From Bacteroidota bacterium (GTDB lineage: Bacteria > Bacteroidota > JABWAT01): 64,000 nucleotides of DNA. Under the pieces are notes generated by a model. The model saw only the letters and a list, made by a program, of their open reading frames with translations. It had not been told where the DNA came from and ran no database searches. The translations under genes were made by a program, and so were the position numbers. Positions 52,796-61,899 of this stretch are shown here, piece after piece. The DNA is taken from positions 73,586-137,585 of the forward strand of contig JAKLJL010000004.1 in NCBI GenBank assembly GCA_023151185.1. Reading direction: 5' to 3'. How positions within the stretch are numbered: the stretch's first letter is position 1; each line of letters begins with the position of its first letter.

Positions 52796-53758
52796 ATGAA
52801 AGCCAATACCGCAAAGTACCTGCTGGTACTGTTTCCTGTTTTAATTTCCGGATGCAGCGCCTTTGAGTTTTTCCGGCAGGAAAATTTATCACCGGCGGCG
52901 ATCGGAAGTCCGGTTCCCGGTAAAACAAACCGGATTCCGGATCCACCCGAAACCGGATCCTGGATAAAGCTGGAAATCCACGATACCGCACTTGTTCTTC
53001 TGGAATATCCGTCACGGCGGGTTTTATTTACCCTCTCTCCTGAAGATTCTTTCAAAATCAGCACCCAGGTCAGCCAGATTCTGGTTGCGACTCCGACCAG
53101 TGAAACGATCCGGATTCCGCTGTCCGTTCCCGGAAAACGGCTGCCCCGGTATCAGTTCAAACCCAAATTCAAACCCAAGAGTGACCACCGTAACCTCTGG
53201 GACTTTGCAATTGCCGGCGGGAATCTGACGATTTTAACGGATCCGGATGCAAAGCTTTATCTGGGCGGGCAGTTTCTGGGAACCGGGTCGACAACCGTTT
53301 TGGTCAGGCCCGGCAGCTATTCGGTACGAATCACCCGGCACGGAGGATTCCAGAAAGACGACCGGATTAGTCTTGCCGAGGATGAAAATAAAATTCACCG
53401 GGTTACAACCCGTCTTAACACGTCGTCCTCAGCTATTTATGCCCTGGTACCGGGTTCTGAACATTACCGAACCGGCAACCGGATTGGCTTTTTAACTGAA
53501 TTCGGGCTTTTCAGCTCTTCTGCCCTGCTGCTTGGCGTTTCGGTCTCTGACCCTGGAATTTCAGGAACTTCAGCAGGAAAAATCCAGGCAGCCGCTGGGG
53601 CCGCTGGTTTGCTGGTTGCTTACGGAGCCGCCTTCTACCCGCTGATCGCAGAGCCGGAAAATGAATTTTTTGCTGTTCCCGAGTCTTTAGATGAGAAAAT
53701 CCGCCCCACGGCCGGAAGAATCCGGATTTGGGAATACCAGTTTAAGGAGGAAGACTAA
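52796..53758 (+). CDS. PEGA-domain lipoprotein
   Basis: 320 residues from the ATG at 52796 (AAAAGG upstream). Lipobox LISGC (Cys20). A PEGA-like beta repeat is at about 162-205 (LTILTDPDAKLYLGGQFLG then VLVRPGSYSVRITRHGGF). The C-terminal third has two hydrophobic segments (FGLFSSSALLLGVSV and AAAGAAGLLVAYGAAFY), so the protein may also cross a membrane or anchor a complex. Function unknown. First of three consecutive plus-strand envelope genes; its stop abuts the next start codon. Confidence 0.75.
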   Translation: MKANTAKYLLVLFPVLISGCSAFEFFRQENLSPAAIGSPVPGKTNRIPDPPETGSWIKLEIHDTALVLLEYPSRRVLFTLSPEDSFKISTQVSQILVATPTSETIRIPLSVPGKRLPRYQFKPKFKPKSDHRNLWDFAIAGGNLTILTDPDAKLYLGGQFLGTGSTTVLVRPGSYSVRITRHGGFQKDDRISLAEDENKIHRVTTRLNTSSSAIYALVPGSEHYRTGNRIGFLTEFGLFSSSALLLGVSVSDPGISGTSAGKIQAAAGAAGLLVAYGAAFYPLIAEPENEFFAVPESLDEKIRPTAGRIRIWEYQFKEED

Positions 53759-54727
53759 ATGAAGAGAAATTTCTGTTTGTGGCTTGCCGGGCTCAGCCTT
53801 GCAGCAACAGGATGTGAACTGCCGGTTGAAGAACTGAAGTCCCTTCCCGAAAAACCGGTTGCCCATGAAACAACTGTAACTGTGCGCCATTTCGCAGGTA
53901 CACAGGAAGTAAAAAGTGACACTGTCGTCATATTTTCATCCCGTTATTTCCGGCTTGGAATTACCAACGACACCCTATGGGCTGATCAGGTAACGTACAA
54001 ACTGCAGGGTAACACGCATGAAGGTGTTCTTCCGGATGCCATTCTGCCCGTCTCACCGACTTCACTGCAGGATGGAGATTACCCGCTGAATTATACCATT
54101 TTTTATCTGCTCAGAGATAGCTCGCTGGGATCTGTCTATAACCTATCGAGACGGACTTTCAGCAAAACTATTACCCTCAGGGTCATGAACCGGATGGATA
54201 ATTACCAACCGGTTTTTTATTCCCCTGTTTTTGATACCGGGGCTGTCCGGATTTCCTGGTCATATTATAAAAGCCCGAATTTTTTTAAGTATGAGTTTTT
54301 TAATTCGGCGAACCAGCTAAAAACCATTAATTCGCAAACTGATACTACCTATTCTGATCCGAACTATTATGGGAAATTCTCCTACCGGCTGGTGGTAACA
54401 GCCGGAGCAACCAGCCTGATCAAAACTGCCACGGTTCGGGATACTGCCTCCATCCACCTCACTGCGGCCAGCCAAAACCCGGATAAATCGATTACTCTGG
54501 CATGGACCCGATACCGGCAATATACCAATCTGAGTTCGGTTGTTGTGGAATATTCAACTGACGGAATCAAGTGGACGGATTACAGCACGCTGTCTGTAGC
54601 GGCCAGGAGTGCGACATTTGCACCGGCCGGAACAAATGCCCGCTACCGGGTTTCTTACCGGAAGCAGTTCTGGGACGGTCCGGAGACGATGGCAGTCACG
54701 GGTGCCTCGCCGGTATTCACAAATTAA
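53759..54727 (+). CDS. Lipoprotein with fibronectin-III-like repeats, unknown function
   Basis: 322 residues, lipobox SLAATGC (Cys19). The mature protein is all-beta; the region from about 150 reads as FN3-like sandwiches (VRISWSYYKSPNFFKYEFFN, ITLAWTRYRQYTNLSSVVVE, NARYRVSYRKQF). Such folds usually mediate binding at the cell surface. The ATG follows the preceding stop with no gap, and the barrel protein follows after 16 bases, pointing to a three-protein envelope assembly. Confidence 0.72.
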   Translation: MKRNFCLWLAGLSLAATGCELPVEELKSLPEKPVAHETTVTVRHFAGTQEVKSDTVVIFSSRYFRLGITNDTLWADQVTYKLQGNTHEGVLPDAILPVSPTSLQDGDYPLNYTIFYLLRDSSLGSVYNLSRRTFSKTITLRVMNRMDNYQPVFYSPVFDTGAVRISWSYYKSPNFFKYEFFNSANQLKTINSQTDTTYSDPNYYGKFSYRLVVTAGATSLIKTATVRDTASIHLTAASQNPDKSITLAWTRYRQYTNLSSVVVEYSTDGIKWTDYSTLSVAARSATFAPAGTNARYRVSYRKQFWDGPETMAVTGASPVFTN

Positions 54728-54743
54728 TTTCCAGGACTATATT

Positions 54744-55484
54744 ATGAAAGTTAAAGCTGTTTTTTTATTTGCAGGTGTCTCCCTGCTGCTCACTTTTACT
54801 GCCGGTTATGCACAGGTACCGGTTGCGGTAAAACTTTCCGGCGGTACGGATTATTACCAGAAGGGTGCGTTCCGAAACCTTGAAACCTCGTATTCGGATA
54901 CCTGGTCAGATGCCGGTTACAGGACAACTGTTTCAAACCCGCTCGGTTTTAGCCCGTCTGCAGGTCTGTCGCTTGTTCTGTTGGATTCTTCCTGGTTATT
55001 TCCGTCGGTTTTCATAGAAGGCATGAGCCATCTCCATTCCATGGGAATTGCCGATTATTCTGCAGAATTCAGATTAACTACCCAGATTTCAGGAATTTAT
55101 ACCGGGATTGGGTTTGCGGGAAATTTCTTAACTCCCGGTCTTTACGTTACCTGGAGAACCGGGCTGATCAGTGTAAAAGCCAAATCGGCTGAAACCTTTG
55201 ACTCGAAACTCAGCAAATTAGACGGACTTGGAGCCAAACCTGAATCGGTTGAAAAAGTTCTGTTCCTGTTTGCCGCAGAGCCTGGGCTCAGCTATGAACT
55301 ACCTGTGGTTCCCGGAATTGCAGTCTCTGCCGATTTATCCTGGCTGGTAACTACTTACAGTTCCTTTTCCCCGTCATTCCATCAAAAAGATATGACTTTG
55401 TATAAGGCAGAAAAACTCACACTTAATTTCACGGGATTCCGGGCAAGAGCCGGAATAAGCGTGAGTCTGAATCGGTTTTTTTAA
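54744..55484 (+). CDS. Outer-membrane beta-barrel protein
   Basis: 246 residues from the ATG at 54744 with CCAGGAC upstream; the frame is open further upstream only in the shadow of the lipoprotein gene. The signal peptide ends at AGYAQ. The rest alternates strands (VAVKLSGGTDYYQ, AGLSLVLLDSSW, ISGIYTGIGFAGNF, PGLYVTWRTGLISV) and ends in LNRFF, a C-terminal Phe as in outer-membrane barrels. Probably an eight- to ten-stranded barrel; function unknown. It ends at a strong terminator. Confidence 0.75.
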   Translation: MKVKAVFLFAGVSLLLTFTAGYAQVPVAVKLSGGTDYYQKGAFRNLETSYSDTWSDAGYRTTVSNPLGFSPSAGLSLVLLDSSWLFPSVFIEGMSHLHSMGIADYSAEFRLTTQISGIYTGIGFAGNFLTPGLYVTWRTGLISVKAKSAETFDSKLSKLDGLGAKPESVEKVLFLFAAEPGLSYELPVVPGIAVSADLSWLVTTYSSFSPSFHQKDMTLYKAEKLTLNFTGFRARAGISVSLNRFF

Positions 55485-55485
55485 T

Positions 55486-55512
55486 AAAAAAGGCGGTTGA
55501 CCCGCCTTTTTT
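55486..55512. terminator. Bidirectional rho-independent terminator
   Basis: AAAAAAGGCGG, TTGAC loop, CCGCCTTTTTT. It serves the barrel operon on the plus strand and the acetylesterase gene on the minus strand. Confidence 0.9.
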
Positions 55513-55514
55513 AT

Positions 55515-57470
55515 TTACTTTCTGTCTGCTGTTAGTCCAGGCCAGTCATCAGACCGGAAGGGACTTGCCGGCAGACCGGCCCGGTTAACCAGATTGACAA
55601 CCGGGTACCCATCCCACCCATACCTGACTGCTGCCGGCCTGGGTACAGCCGGGTGTTTTAAATAAACCCACTCACCGTCAATCCAGGTTTTTGCCCAGCG
55701 GAACACTTTGTCCGGTCCGGCGATGGCAAACCCTTTCGGTGCATAGCCATCCCTTGTCCTGAGACCCTGACCATATTTAAAGTGAATCCGGAGAGTATCC
55801 TGACGGATTTCAACTGAGTCTGCCACCGGCCCTGAAGCCAGGGTGGTATCCCGGTAAATCAGTGAAGCCGCCTGAAGAGCCAGTCTCCGCCCGACTTCCT
55901 GTTTGTTTTTCGGATGAATATCCAGACTGTCACCGATATCAATCGCCACTGCCATCCCGGTTTTAGGAAGCTTTAAAGTAAACGACTGTGCCTCACGGAG
56001 TTCTGCCCAGTCACTTTCAGCCGGTACCCAGCGGGGAATGGTAAAATTTGCAAGCTGAACAAAGAAAAACGGGATGTCACCGGCATTCCATTGGTTTCTC
56101 CAGTCGGTGATCATATCTGCAAAAACACGGCGGTACTGGTAGGCCCGGGTCACATTCGACTCTCCCTGATACCAGATGATCCCTTTAAGCGGATACGGAA
56201 TAACCGGGGCAATCATTCCGTTAAAAAGAACCGTAACCTGGTTGGGATCATCAGGAGAGGCCGGAGCTGTTGGGAATTGGTTTCCGGTATAGCCGATGGC
56301 ATAATCCCAGGAACCTGCCAGCGAAAGCTGTTCACCTGCCGGATTCTGGATCCAGATTTCACCGGGGTTTGCCCAAAGACCGCCGCCGCCGCCGGTATCA
56401 ATTACTCTAAGGGTCAGCCGGTGGGTGCCCGGTTCTGCTTTGGCGACAACATAAGTGCGCCACTTTTGCCAGCCGATTGTGGTTCCCAACGGCTGATTAT
56501 CCCAGAATGACTGATCGGCGTCATCAACCGGACCAAGGCGGATGATCAACCGCTGACCGGCCCAGGCTTCCGGTATCGTTACCGATTTTCTGAGCCAGAC
56601 AATTCCGTCATGCCCGGGAAGTCCGTTTTCTTCCCAGTTTCCGGGAACCTGAATGGGTTTCCAGGTTACCTTTGATCCGGGATTGAGAGCCGAAAACCCG
56701 ATCCGGTCCATCTTCTGAGCAGAGTCCAGCCAGGTTTTTTGTTCAAGTCTGAAAAGAGAGTCAACACCGCGTTTATCCAGAAACTCAAGTTCAGAAACGG
56801 TCTGAAGCTGGCGGCTGAAATCCGGATTCAGGGAAAGTGCCGGTTTGCTGGTCCAGGCTTCCGCAACAGTTCCGCCCCAGGAGGAATGGATAATCCCGAC
56901 CGGTACCCCGGCAACCGGCTGAATTGACCGGGCAAAGAAATAGGCAGTTGCCGAGAAACCGGGCACTGTTGTTGAATCGCAGGACTGCCAGCCTTTGGTA
57001 ACCGGCATTTTTTCAGGAGAGTAAGGAGTATTTCGCTCAATGGTGATAAACCGGATTTCAGGGTGGTTCCCGTTCCTGATCTCCTCGCGGTAATTCAGGA
57101 CTTTTCCCCATCCTGCAACCGGCATTTCCATATTGGACTGCCCTGATGCAAGATAAACATCCCCTGAGATCAGATCAGAAACAGTAAAGGACGAATCCGC
57201 AGAAAAAACGGTCAGTGAAGTGGTGTCGCCGGTTTCTACCGGAGCAAACCAGACTTTCCAGGTAGAGTCATCTGCAGCAACGGTTGTCCGGAATTCGTCA
57301 CCAAGCTGAACCCGGACGGTTTTGCCGGGCGAAGCAAGCCCCCAGACCGGAAGGTCAGTCTGGCGCTGAATCACTGCATGATCGGAAAACAAAGGAGTCA
57401 GTTTTACAGTCTCTGCCGGTTCAGGCTGGCAGGCTGCGGCAAAAATAAAAAGAGGAAGATAACGGTACAT
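55515..57470 (-). CDS. Sialate O-acetylesterase-like lipoprotein
   Basis: 651 residues from the ATG at 57470 (AGGAATCC upstream). Lipobox FAAAC (Cys14). SGNH-hydrolase features: catalytic Ser in YLASGQSNMEMP, the HSSWGGTVAEAW block, WYQGESN, and a C-terminal Asp-His motif IDIGDSLDIHPKNKQEVGRR. A jelly-roll like that of beta-galactosidases is inserted at about 280-400 (VPGNWEENGLPGHDGIVWLRK). Family members remove O-acetyl groups from sialic acids or plant polysaccharides. A minus-strand TACCTTTG, an exact -7 match, is at 57499-57506. Confidence 0.88.
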   Translation of the reverse strand: MYRYLPLFIFAAACQPEPAETVKLTPLFSDHAVIQRQTDLPVWGLASPGKTVRVQLGDEFRTTVAADDSTWKVWFAPVETGDTTSLTVFSADSSFTVSDLISGDVYLASGQSNMEMPVAGWGKVLNYREEIRNGNHPEIRFITIERNTPYSPEKMPVTKGWQSCDSTTVPGFSATAYFFARSIQPVAGVPVGIIHSSWGGTVAEAWTSKPALSLNPDFSRQLQTVSELEFLDKRGVDSLFRLEQKTWLDSAQKMDRIGFSALNPGSKVTWKPIQVPGNWEENGLPGHDGIVWLRKSVTIPEAWAGQRLIIRLGPVDDADQSFWDNQPLGTTIGWQKWRTYVVAKAEPGTHRLTLRVIDTGGGGGLWANPGEIWIQNPAGEQLSLAGSWDYAIGYTGNQFPTAPASPDDPNQVTVLFNGMIAPVIPYPLKGIIWYQGESNVTRAYQYRRVFADMITDWRNQWNAGDIPFFFVQLANFTIPRWVPAESDWAELREAQSFTLKLPKTGMAVAIDIGDSLDIHPKNKQEVGRRLALQAASLIYRDTTLASGPVADSVEIRQDTLRIHFKYGQGLRTRDGYAPKGFAIAGPDKVFRWAKTWIDGEWVYLKHPAVPRPAAVRYGWDGYPVVNLVNRAGLPASPFRSDDWPGLTADRK

Positions 57471-57498
57471 GGCTGGATTCCTGATGAAGTATACACTG

Positions 57499-57506
57499 CA
57501 AAGGTA
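57499..57506 (-). promoter_or_regulatory. Bacteroidota-type -7 element for the acetylesterase gene
   Basis: TACCTTTG on the minus strand, exact to TAnnTTTG, about 29 bases before the ATG. The -33 position reads TCTG, a partial match. Confidence 0.5.
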
Positions 57507-57551
57507 GGGGATTGTCTTTAAAAATGCAGACGGAGCCACAGGGCCATAAAG

Positions 57552-57584
57552 AAAAAAGGCCGTTTCCTGCATGGAAAACGGCCT
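57552..57584 (-). terminator. Rho-independent terminator after the DUF3078 gene
   Basis: Minus strand GAGGCCGTTTTCC, ATGCA loop, GGAAACGGCCTTTTTT: a long stem with a run of T. Confidence 0.85.
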
Positions 57585-57596
57585 CTGGATCCTTAG

Positions 57597-58472
57597 TTAA
57601 AAGGTATAGGCAATACCAATTGCAATCACTTCTTTTAATTGGACAGACCGCCCGATTGATCCGTCATCTTTTTGAATCCGGATGTCGTCATCATAAACAG
57701 CCTGGGCAGAAACGGAGGCATTGATGTACTGGTTAACTTTGAAGGTGAGCAGATTTTCAAAGTTGACATCCACATAACTCAGTTTATCATAAGCAGAAAA
57801 CAGATCCAGTTTCGACAGCCAGGACACATTTTCCATCAGATTTTTCTGGTAACGGGCATTCACATAGGCTCCGAATTCATACAGGGCATTTTCCCCTTTT
57901 TTTACCCCGTAAGCCCCAACCGAGTTCAGTTTATCATCCAGAACAAAAGTGGCCTTTCCGGTGGCTGGTGTCATAAAAACCTGCAGATCGGGAATCCCCC
58001 GGTAATCAAAACCCAGTGAAGCGTTTACATACCCAGGCGACATAAACCGGGAGACAAAAGTGCTCACTTCCTTACCTGCAACTTCCTCATATTTGTATCC
58101 GGCATCCAGTTGGGTTTTCAGATCCAGAAGGAAAGTCAGATTCCATTCAGGAGTCAGTGACCGGCCGAATTTAGTCGTAAAGTTAAATTTGTCGTCGCTT
58201 TTTCTGAGGCCTTTATCTCCCTGTTTGATGACCCCATAAGCCAAATCAAGGTTATTGGTCCAGAGATAATCGGTAAATTTCTGTTCTGCCGCATATGCCA
58301 GAATTGCGGTTGTGGCCAGTGAATTTTCGCCACCGGCAGACCAGTTTGACAGGGCAGACTGGGCAAAATTAACCCCTGCAGTTCCTTTGGTAACCCACCC
58401 GGCGGCAGGTTCCTGAGCAAAAGAGGTTCCGGCAAAAAGGGTGAGACAAAGCAGGGTGAGCAGTCGGTTCAT
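57597..58472 (-). CDS. DUF3078 outer-membrane protein
   Basis: 291 residues. Signal peptide ends at GTSFAQ. The N-terminal WVTKGTAGVNFAQSALSNWSAGGENS is the DUF3078 signature (TNWSAGG), followed by barrel strands and a C-terminal aromatic (IGIAYTF). A Bacteroidota-specific outer-membrane family without known substrate. Monocistronic, followed by a terminator. Confidence 0.9.
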   Translation of the reverse strand: MNRLLTLLCLTLFAGTSFAQEPAAGWVTKGTAGVNFAQSALSNWSAGGENSLATTAILAYAAEQKFTDYLWTNNLDLAYGVIKQGDKGLRKSDDKFNFTTKFGRSLTPEWNLTFLLDLKTQLDAGYKYEEVAGKEVSTFVSRFMSPGYVNASLGFDYRGIPDLQVFMTPATGKATFVLDDKLNSVGAYGVKKGENALYEFGAYVNARYQKNLMENVSWLSKLDLFSAYDKLSYVDVNFENLLTFKVNQYINASVSAQAVYDDDIRIQKDDGSIGRSVQLKEVIAIGIAYTF

Positions 58473-58688
58473 GGTTTCTCCTGATTAGGGTTGAAGGATT
58501 ACAAAAAGTGATGTCCGGATCCGGTAATTTTACGAATTTACATTCTTTTTCCGGAATTTCAGTGAATTTCAGAGTAAAATGACCTTAATTAGGATCCGGC
58601 AACAGCACTCCGGCAAAATCGGTGCCAGCAGTTTACGGTCACTTAAAAGCCGGCACTTTGCTGTTGATGGCCGTCACACGCCACTCAT

Positions 58689-58711
58689 AATCCCCCAAAC
58701 GGGGGATTTTT
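58689..58711 (+). terminator. Terminator-shaped hairpin upstream of the DUF6252 gene
   Basis: AATCCCCC, AAAC loop, GGGGGATT then TTT: eight perfect pairs and a short T-run, 55 bases before the next start codon, in a divergent intergenic region with no plus-strand gene ahead. Could be an attenuator or an operator. Confidence 0.45.
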
Positions 58712-58765
58712 GACCACCCGTATCTCCGTATTTTTAACTGTCACAAAATCGAGGGAGATAATACA

Positions 58766-59353
58766 ATGAAAAAATGGTTTTTAGTTACTGCGGTTCTGAC
58801 CAGCCTGGTATTTTTCTCAAGCTGCAGCGACGATGGGGATGATTCAGCTGATGACTCCTCAGGTGTTCCGGCAACTACAACCGGAGCCGGAACGATGGGG
58901 TGTAAGGTTGATGGAAATAAATGGGTTGCCGGGTATAGTGTCCCGACACCTGGTGTTCCGTCAGCATATGGTGTTTCTTCAGGCTCCTATATTGTTGTTT
59001 GGGGTTATAAAGTCAATATCAACACGGCTACTCTTGAAAATACGACTGAAACTATCGGACTTTATGTTTCTGCCACCGAACCGGGCACTTACAACCTGAC
59101 TTTCGGGACCGGAATCAATTATGGTGTTTACGGTTTAACGCAAACTTCAGGAACCGGGACAGTTACAAAAAACCTGGTCTATGTCACCAATGCAACCAAT
59201 GCGACCGGTACCCTTACAATCACCAAGTATGATAAAACTTCAAAAATTGTTTCCGGCTCTTTTAGTTTCAAGGGAGAATATACCGATCCAAAAACAACTG
59301 AGAAAACCTATGTTAACATCACAGACGGAGTTTTTGACATAAAATATAATTGA
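58766..59353 (+). CDS. DUF6252-like lipoprotein
   Basis: 195 residues, lipobox FFSSC (Cys20), followed by an acidic linker (DDGDDSADDSS). The body fits DUF6252 of Bacteroidota: MGCKVDGNKWVA, PGTYNLTFG, TGTLTITKYDKTSKIVSGSFSFKG and ITDGVFDIKYN. A surface or periplasmic lipoprotein with an immunoglobulin-like fold is expected; function unknown. Monocistronic with its own terminator. Confidence 0.8.
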   Translation: MKKWFLVTAVLTSLVFFSSCSDDGDDSADDSSGVPATTTGAGTMGCKVDGNKWVAGYSVPTPGVPSAYGVSSGSYIVVWGYKVNINTATLENTTETIGLYVSATEPGTYNLTFGTGINYGVYGLTQTSGTGTVTKNLVYVTNATNATGTLTITKYDKTSKIVSGSFSFKGEYTDPKTTEKTYVNITDGVFDIKYN

Positions 59354-59381
59354 TTTTGCCTTGTTCCTGCCTTGTTTGTTG

Positions 59382-59410
59382 AAAGCCCGGGTGATGAGCC
59401 CGGGTTTTTA
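59382..59410 (+). terminator. Rho-independent terminator after the DUF6252 gene
   Basis: AAAGCCCGGG, TGATGAG loop, CCCGGGTTTTTATTTT; one bulged G in the stem. Confidence 0.75.
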
Positions 59411-59461
59411 TTTTCTGCTCCCTTTTGCATCTTTCAGGACCACTCCCGAAATTCCTTCATT

Positions 59462-60862
59462 ATGGCCCGTTTAACCACTCAGTTTATCTGCCAGTCCTGT
59501 GGCTCTGTTTCTCCCAAATGGATGGGAAAGTGCAGCGATTGCGGCGAATGGAATACCCTCATCGAAGAAGTTGTCGAAACCGGGAAGAAAAAAGTGGATT
59601 CCATCCACCAGAACCGGATTTCTGCTACACCCGCCCAAAAACCCTCAACCCTGGCCGAAATCCCCCGGAAGGAAGGCGAACGGATGCAAACTGCCTTTGC
59701 AGAGTTCAACCGGGTGATGGGTGGCGGCATAATGAAAGGCAGTCTCATTCTGCTGGGGGGTGATCCCGGTATCGGAAAATCAACGCTGATGATGCAGGTG
59801 GCAGGCTTTCTTGAATCCGGAAAGGAAACCATTTTATATGTTTCTGCCGAAGAGTCGGTCCACCAGGTCAGAGGCAGGGCAGAACGCCTCGGGCTTGAAA
59901 AAGCACCGGTTTTACTGTTGGCTGAAACCAATCTGAATGAGATTCTGGTTCATGCCCGGAACATCCGGCCGGCTCTTCTCATTATTGATTCCATCCAGAC
60001 GGTTTATCTGCCGGATATAAGTTCCGCACCAGGCTCGGTCTCACAGGTCAGAGAATGTACCTCGGCAATTATGACCCTGGCTAAATCTGAGCACATCACC
60101 ACCTTTATTACCGGCCATGTAACCAAAGACGGTTCTATTGCCGGACCCCGGGTTCTGGAACATCTGGTGGATACCGTCCTCCAGTTCGAAGGTGATCGGA
60201 ACCATCATTTCAGAATTTTGAGATCCCTGAAAAACCGGTTCGGATCAACCAACGAAATCGGGGTTTTTGATATGAATTCCCGGGGGCTTAAGGAAATCCT
60301 GAATCCTTCAGAAATTTTCCTTTCTGAATTTTCGCAGGGAATTACCGGTTCGGTCATTTCGGTTACGATGGAAGGAACCAGACCGATCCTGCTCGAACTT
60401 CAGGCATTGGTAACCAACTGCAATTACGGCTTTCCCCAGCGGAACACCAACGGATTTGATCAACGACGGATGACCATGCTGCTGGCGGTTCTTGAGAAAC
60501 GGCTCGGAGTCCCGATGGGAACCCAGGATGTCTTTCTTAATGTCGCCTCCGGATTAAAGATTGATGACCCGGCGGCAGATCTGGGAGTCTGTACGGCCAT
60601 CCTGGCCAGTTTCAGGGAATGGTCGGTTGCGCGGGATGTTGTCTTTATCGGAGAAATCGGGCTCGGCGGCGAGATCCGGTCCGTTTCGGCCATTGATCAG
60701 CGCCTGTCTGAATGTGCAAAACTTGGATTTAAACGAATTGTGGCCCCGAAATCCTCACTGAAGGAAGCAGACCTGCCAGCAGGAATTGAGGTTATTGCCG
60801 TCACTCATATTCAGGACGTATTCAGGCAGATGGAAGACTGGCTTGCCGGAATATCCATGTAA
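59462..60862 (+). CDS. radA: DNA repair protein RadA
   Basis: 466 residues from the ATG at 59462. Branch-migration helicase that helps RecA-mediated recombination. An N-terminal zinc finger (CQSCGSVSPKWMGKCSDCGEW), a RecA-like core with Walker A GGDPGIGKST, the RadA-specific KNRFG motif (LKNRFGSTNEIGVF) and a C-terminal Lon-protease-like domain (VFLNVASGLKIDDPAADLGV, IGEIGLGGEIRSV). The longer frame to 59372 overlaps the terminator and is rejected. The dehydrogenase gene follows at 14 bases. Confidence 0.96.
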   Translation: MARLTTQFICQSCGSVSPKWMGKCSDCGEWNTLIEEVVETGKKKVDSIHQNRISATPAQKPSTLAEIPRKEGERMQTAFAEFNRVMGGGIMKGSLILLGGDPGIGKSTLMMQVAGFLESGKETILYVSAEESVHQVRGRAERLGLEKAPVLLLAETNLNEILVHARNIRPALLIIDSIQTVYLPDISSAPGSVSQVRECTSAIMTLAKSEHITTFITGHVTKDGSIAGPRVLEHLVDTVLQFEGDRNHHFRILRSLKNRFGSTNEIGVFDMNSRGLKEILNPSEIFLSEFSQGITGSVISVTMEGTRPILLELQALVTNCNYGFPQRNTNGFDQRRMTMLLAVLEKRLGVPMGTQDVFLNVASGLKIDDPAADLGVCTAILASFREWSVARDVVFIGEIGLGGEIRSVSAIDQRLSECAKLGFKRIVAPKSSLKEADLPAGIEVIAVTHIQDVFRQMEDWLAGISM

Positions 60863-60876
60863 CCCGAGGTAAGTCA

Positions 60877-61899
60877 ATGAAACGAATCCGGATCCATCAT
60901 CCCGGCGGCCCTGAAGTTTTAACTGTCGAAGAAACACCGGTTCCCGCACCCGGACCCGGACAGGTCCTGATTAAATCAGAAGCCGGTTCGCTGAACCATC
61001 TGGATCTCTGGGTCAGAAAGGGATTACCCTTCACGCCTTATCCGTTAACCCCTGGGAGCGACTGTGCCGGTACGGTTCACGCCTGCGGGCGTAACGTTAC
61101 CCGGTTTAAACCTGGCGATCGGGTGGTTGTCTCTCCCGGTTTTGGCTGCCGAACCTGCCCTCACTGTCTGACCGGGGACGATAATCTGTGCCGGGACTAT
61201 CATATTTTCGGAGAATCGGCTGACGGCCTTGATGCCGGATTTGTCACGGTCGATGAGCACCTCGTTTTCTTATTACCCCCCGAAGTTTCCTTTTCCTCGG
61301 CAGCAGCCGCAACCCTGACTTACCTCACAGCCTGGCAGATGGTTGCCGATAAGGGACAGGTTCGGCCCGGTGACTCGGTGTTTGTCTGGGGCGGAAGCTC
61401 AGGAGTTGGGTCTGCCGCTATCCAGATTGCACGACATCTGGGTGCTGTGGTCTATTCTGCTGCATCAACTAAGGAAAAACGGGAAGTGGCATTGGCCTGC
61501 GGTGCTGAGGCTGTCTGGGATTATAAGTCAGGATCTGTTCTTTCGGAGGTTAGGGCTCTAACCGGTAAACGCGGCGTTGATCTGGTAATTGAACACACCG
61601 GGGCTGACACGCTGGGCACCTCGGTTCAGATGACAGCAAAAGGCGGGAAAATCGTCACATGCGGCGCTACAACCGGATGGGATGCCCGCCTTGATCTGCG
61701 GCATATCTTCTTCAGGCAGCTTTCCCTTCTGGGATCAACCATGGGCAGACAGGACCGGCTTCCGATTATCCTGAATCTGATGGCTTCGGGAAAACTCCGG
61801 CCGGTCATCGGCCGGGAGCTTTCAATGTGGGAGATAAAATCCGGCCATGAACTGCTTGAAGGCGGCCAGGTTGCCGGGAAAATTGTCCTGATTCCTTAA
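60877..61899 (+). CDS. Zinc-binding alcohol dehydrogenase-type oxidoreductase
   Basis: 340 residues of the medium-chain dehydrogenase superfamily. Structural zinc ligands are in GCRTCPHCLTGDDNLC (four Cys), the NAD(P) motif is WGGSSGVGSAAIQ, and the catalytic-zinc region shows GSDCAGTV with downstream D and H in place of the usual Cys-His set, so the catalytic zinc is uncertain and it may act as an enoyl or quinone reductase. Substrate unknown. It lies 14 bases after radA and probably shares its transcript. Its stop overlaps that of the convergent barrel gene by 4 bases. Confidence 0.88.
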   Translation: MKRIRIHHPGGPEVLTVEETPVPAPGPGQVLIKSEAGSLNHLDLWVRKGLPFTPYPLTPGSDCAGTVHACGRNVTRFKPGDRVVVSPGFGCRTCPHCLTGDDNLCRDYHIFGESADGLDAGFVTVDEHLVFLLPPEVSFSSAAAATLTYLTAWQMVADKGQVRPGDSVFVWGGSSGVGSAAIQIARHLGAVVYSAASTKEKREVALACGAEAVWDYKSGSVLSEVRALTGKRGVDLVIEHTGADTLGTSVQMTAKGGKIVTCGATTGWDARLDLRHIFFRQLSLLGSTMGRQDRLPIILNLMASGKLRPVIGRELSMWEIKSGHELLEGGQVAGKIVLIP

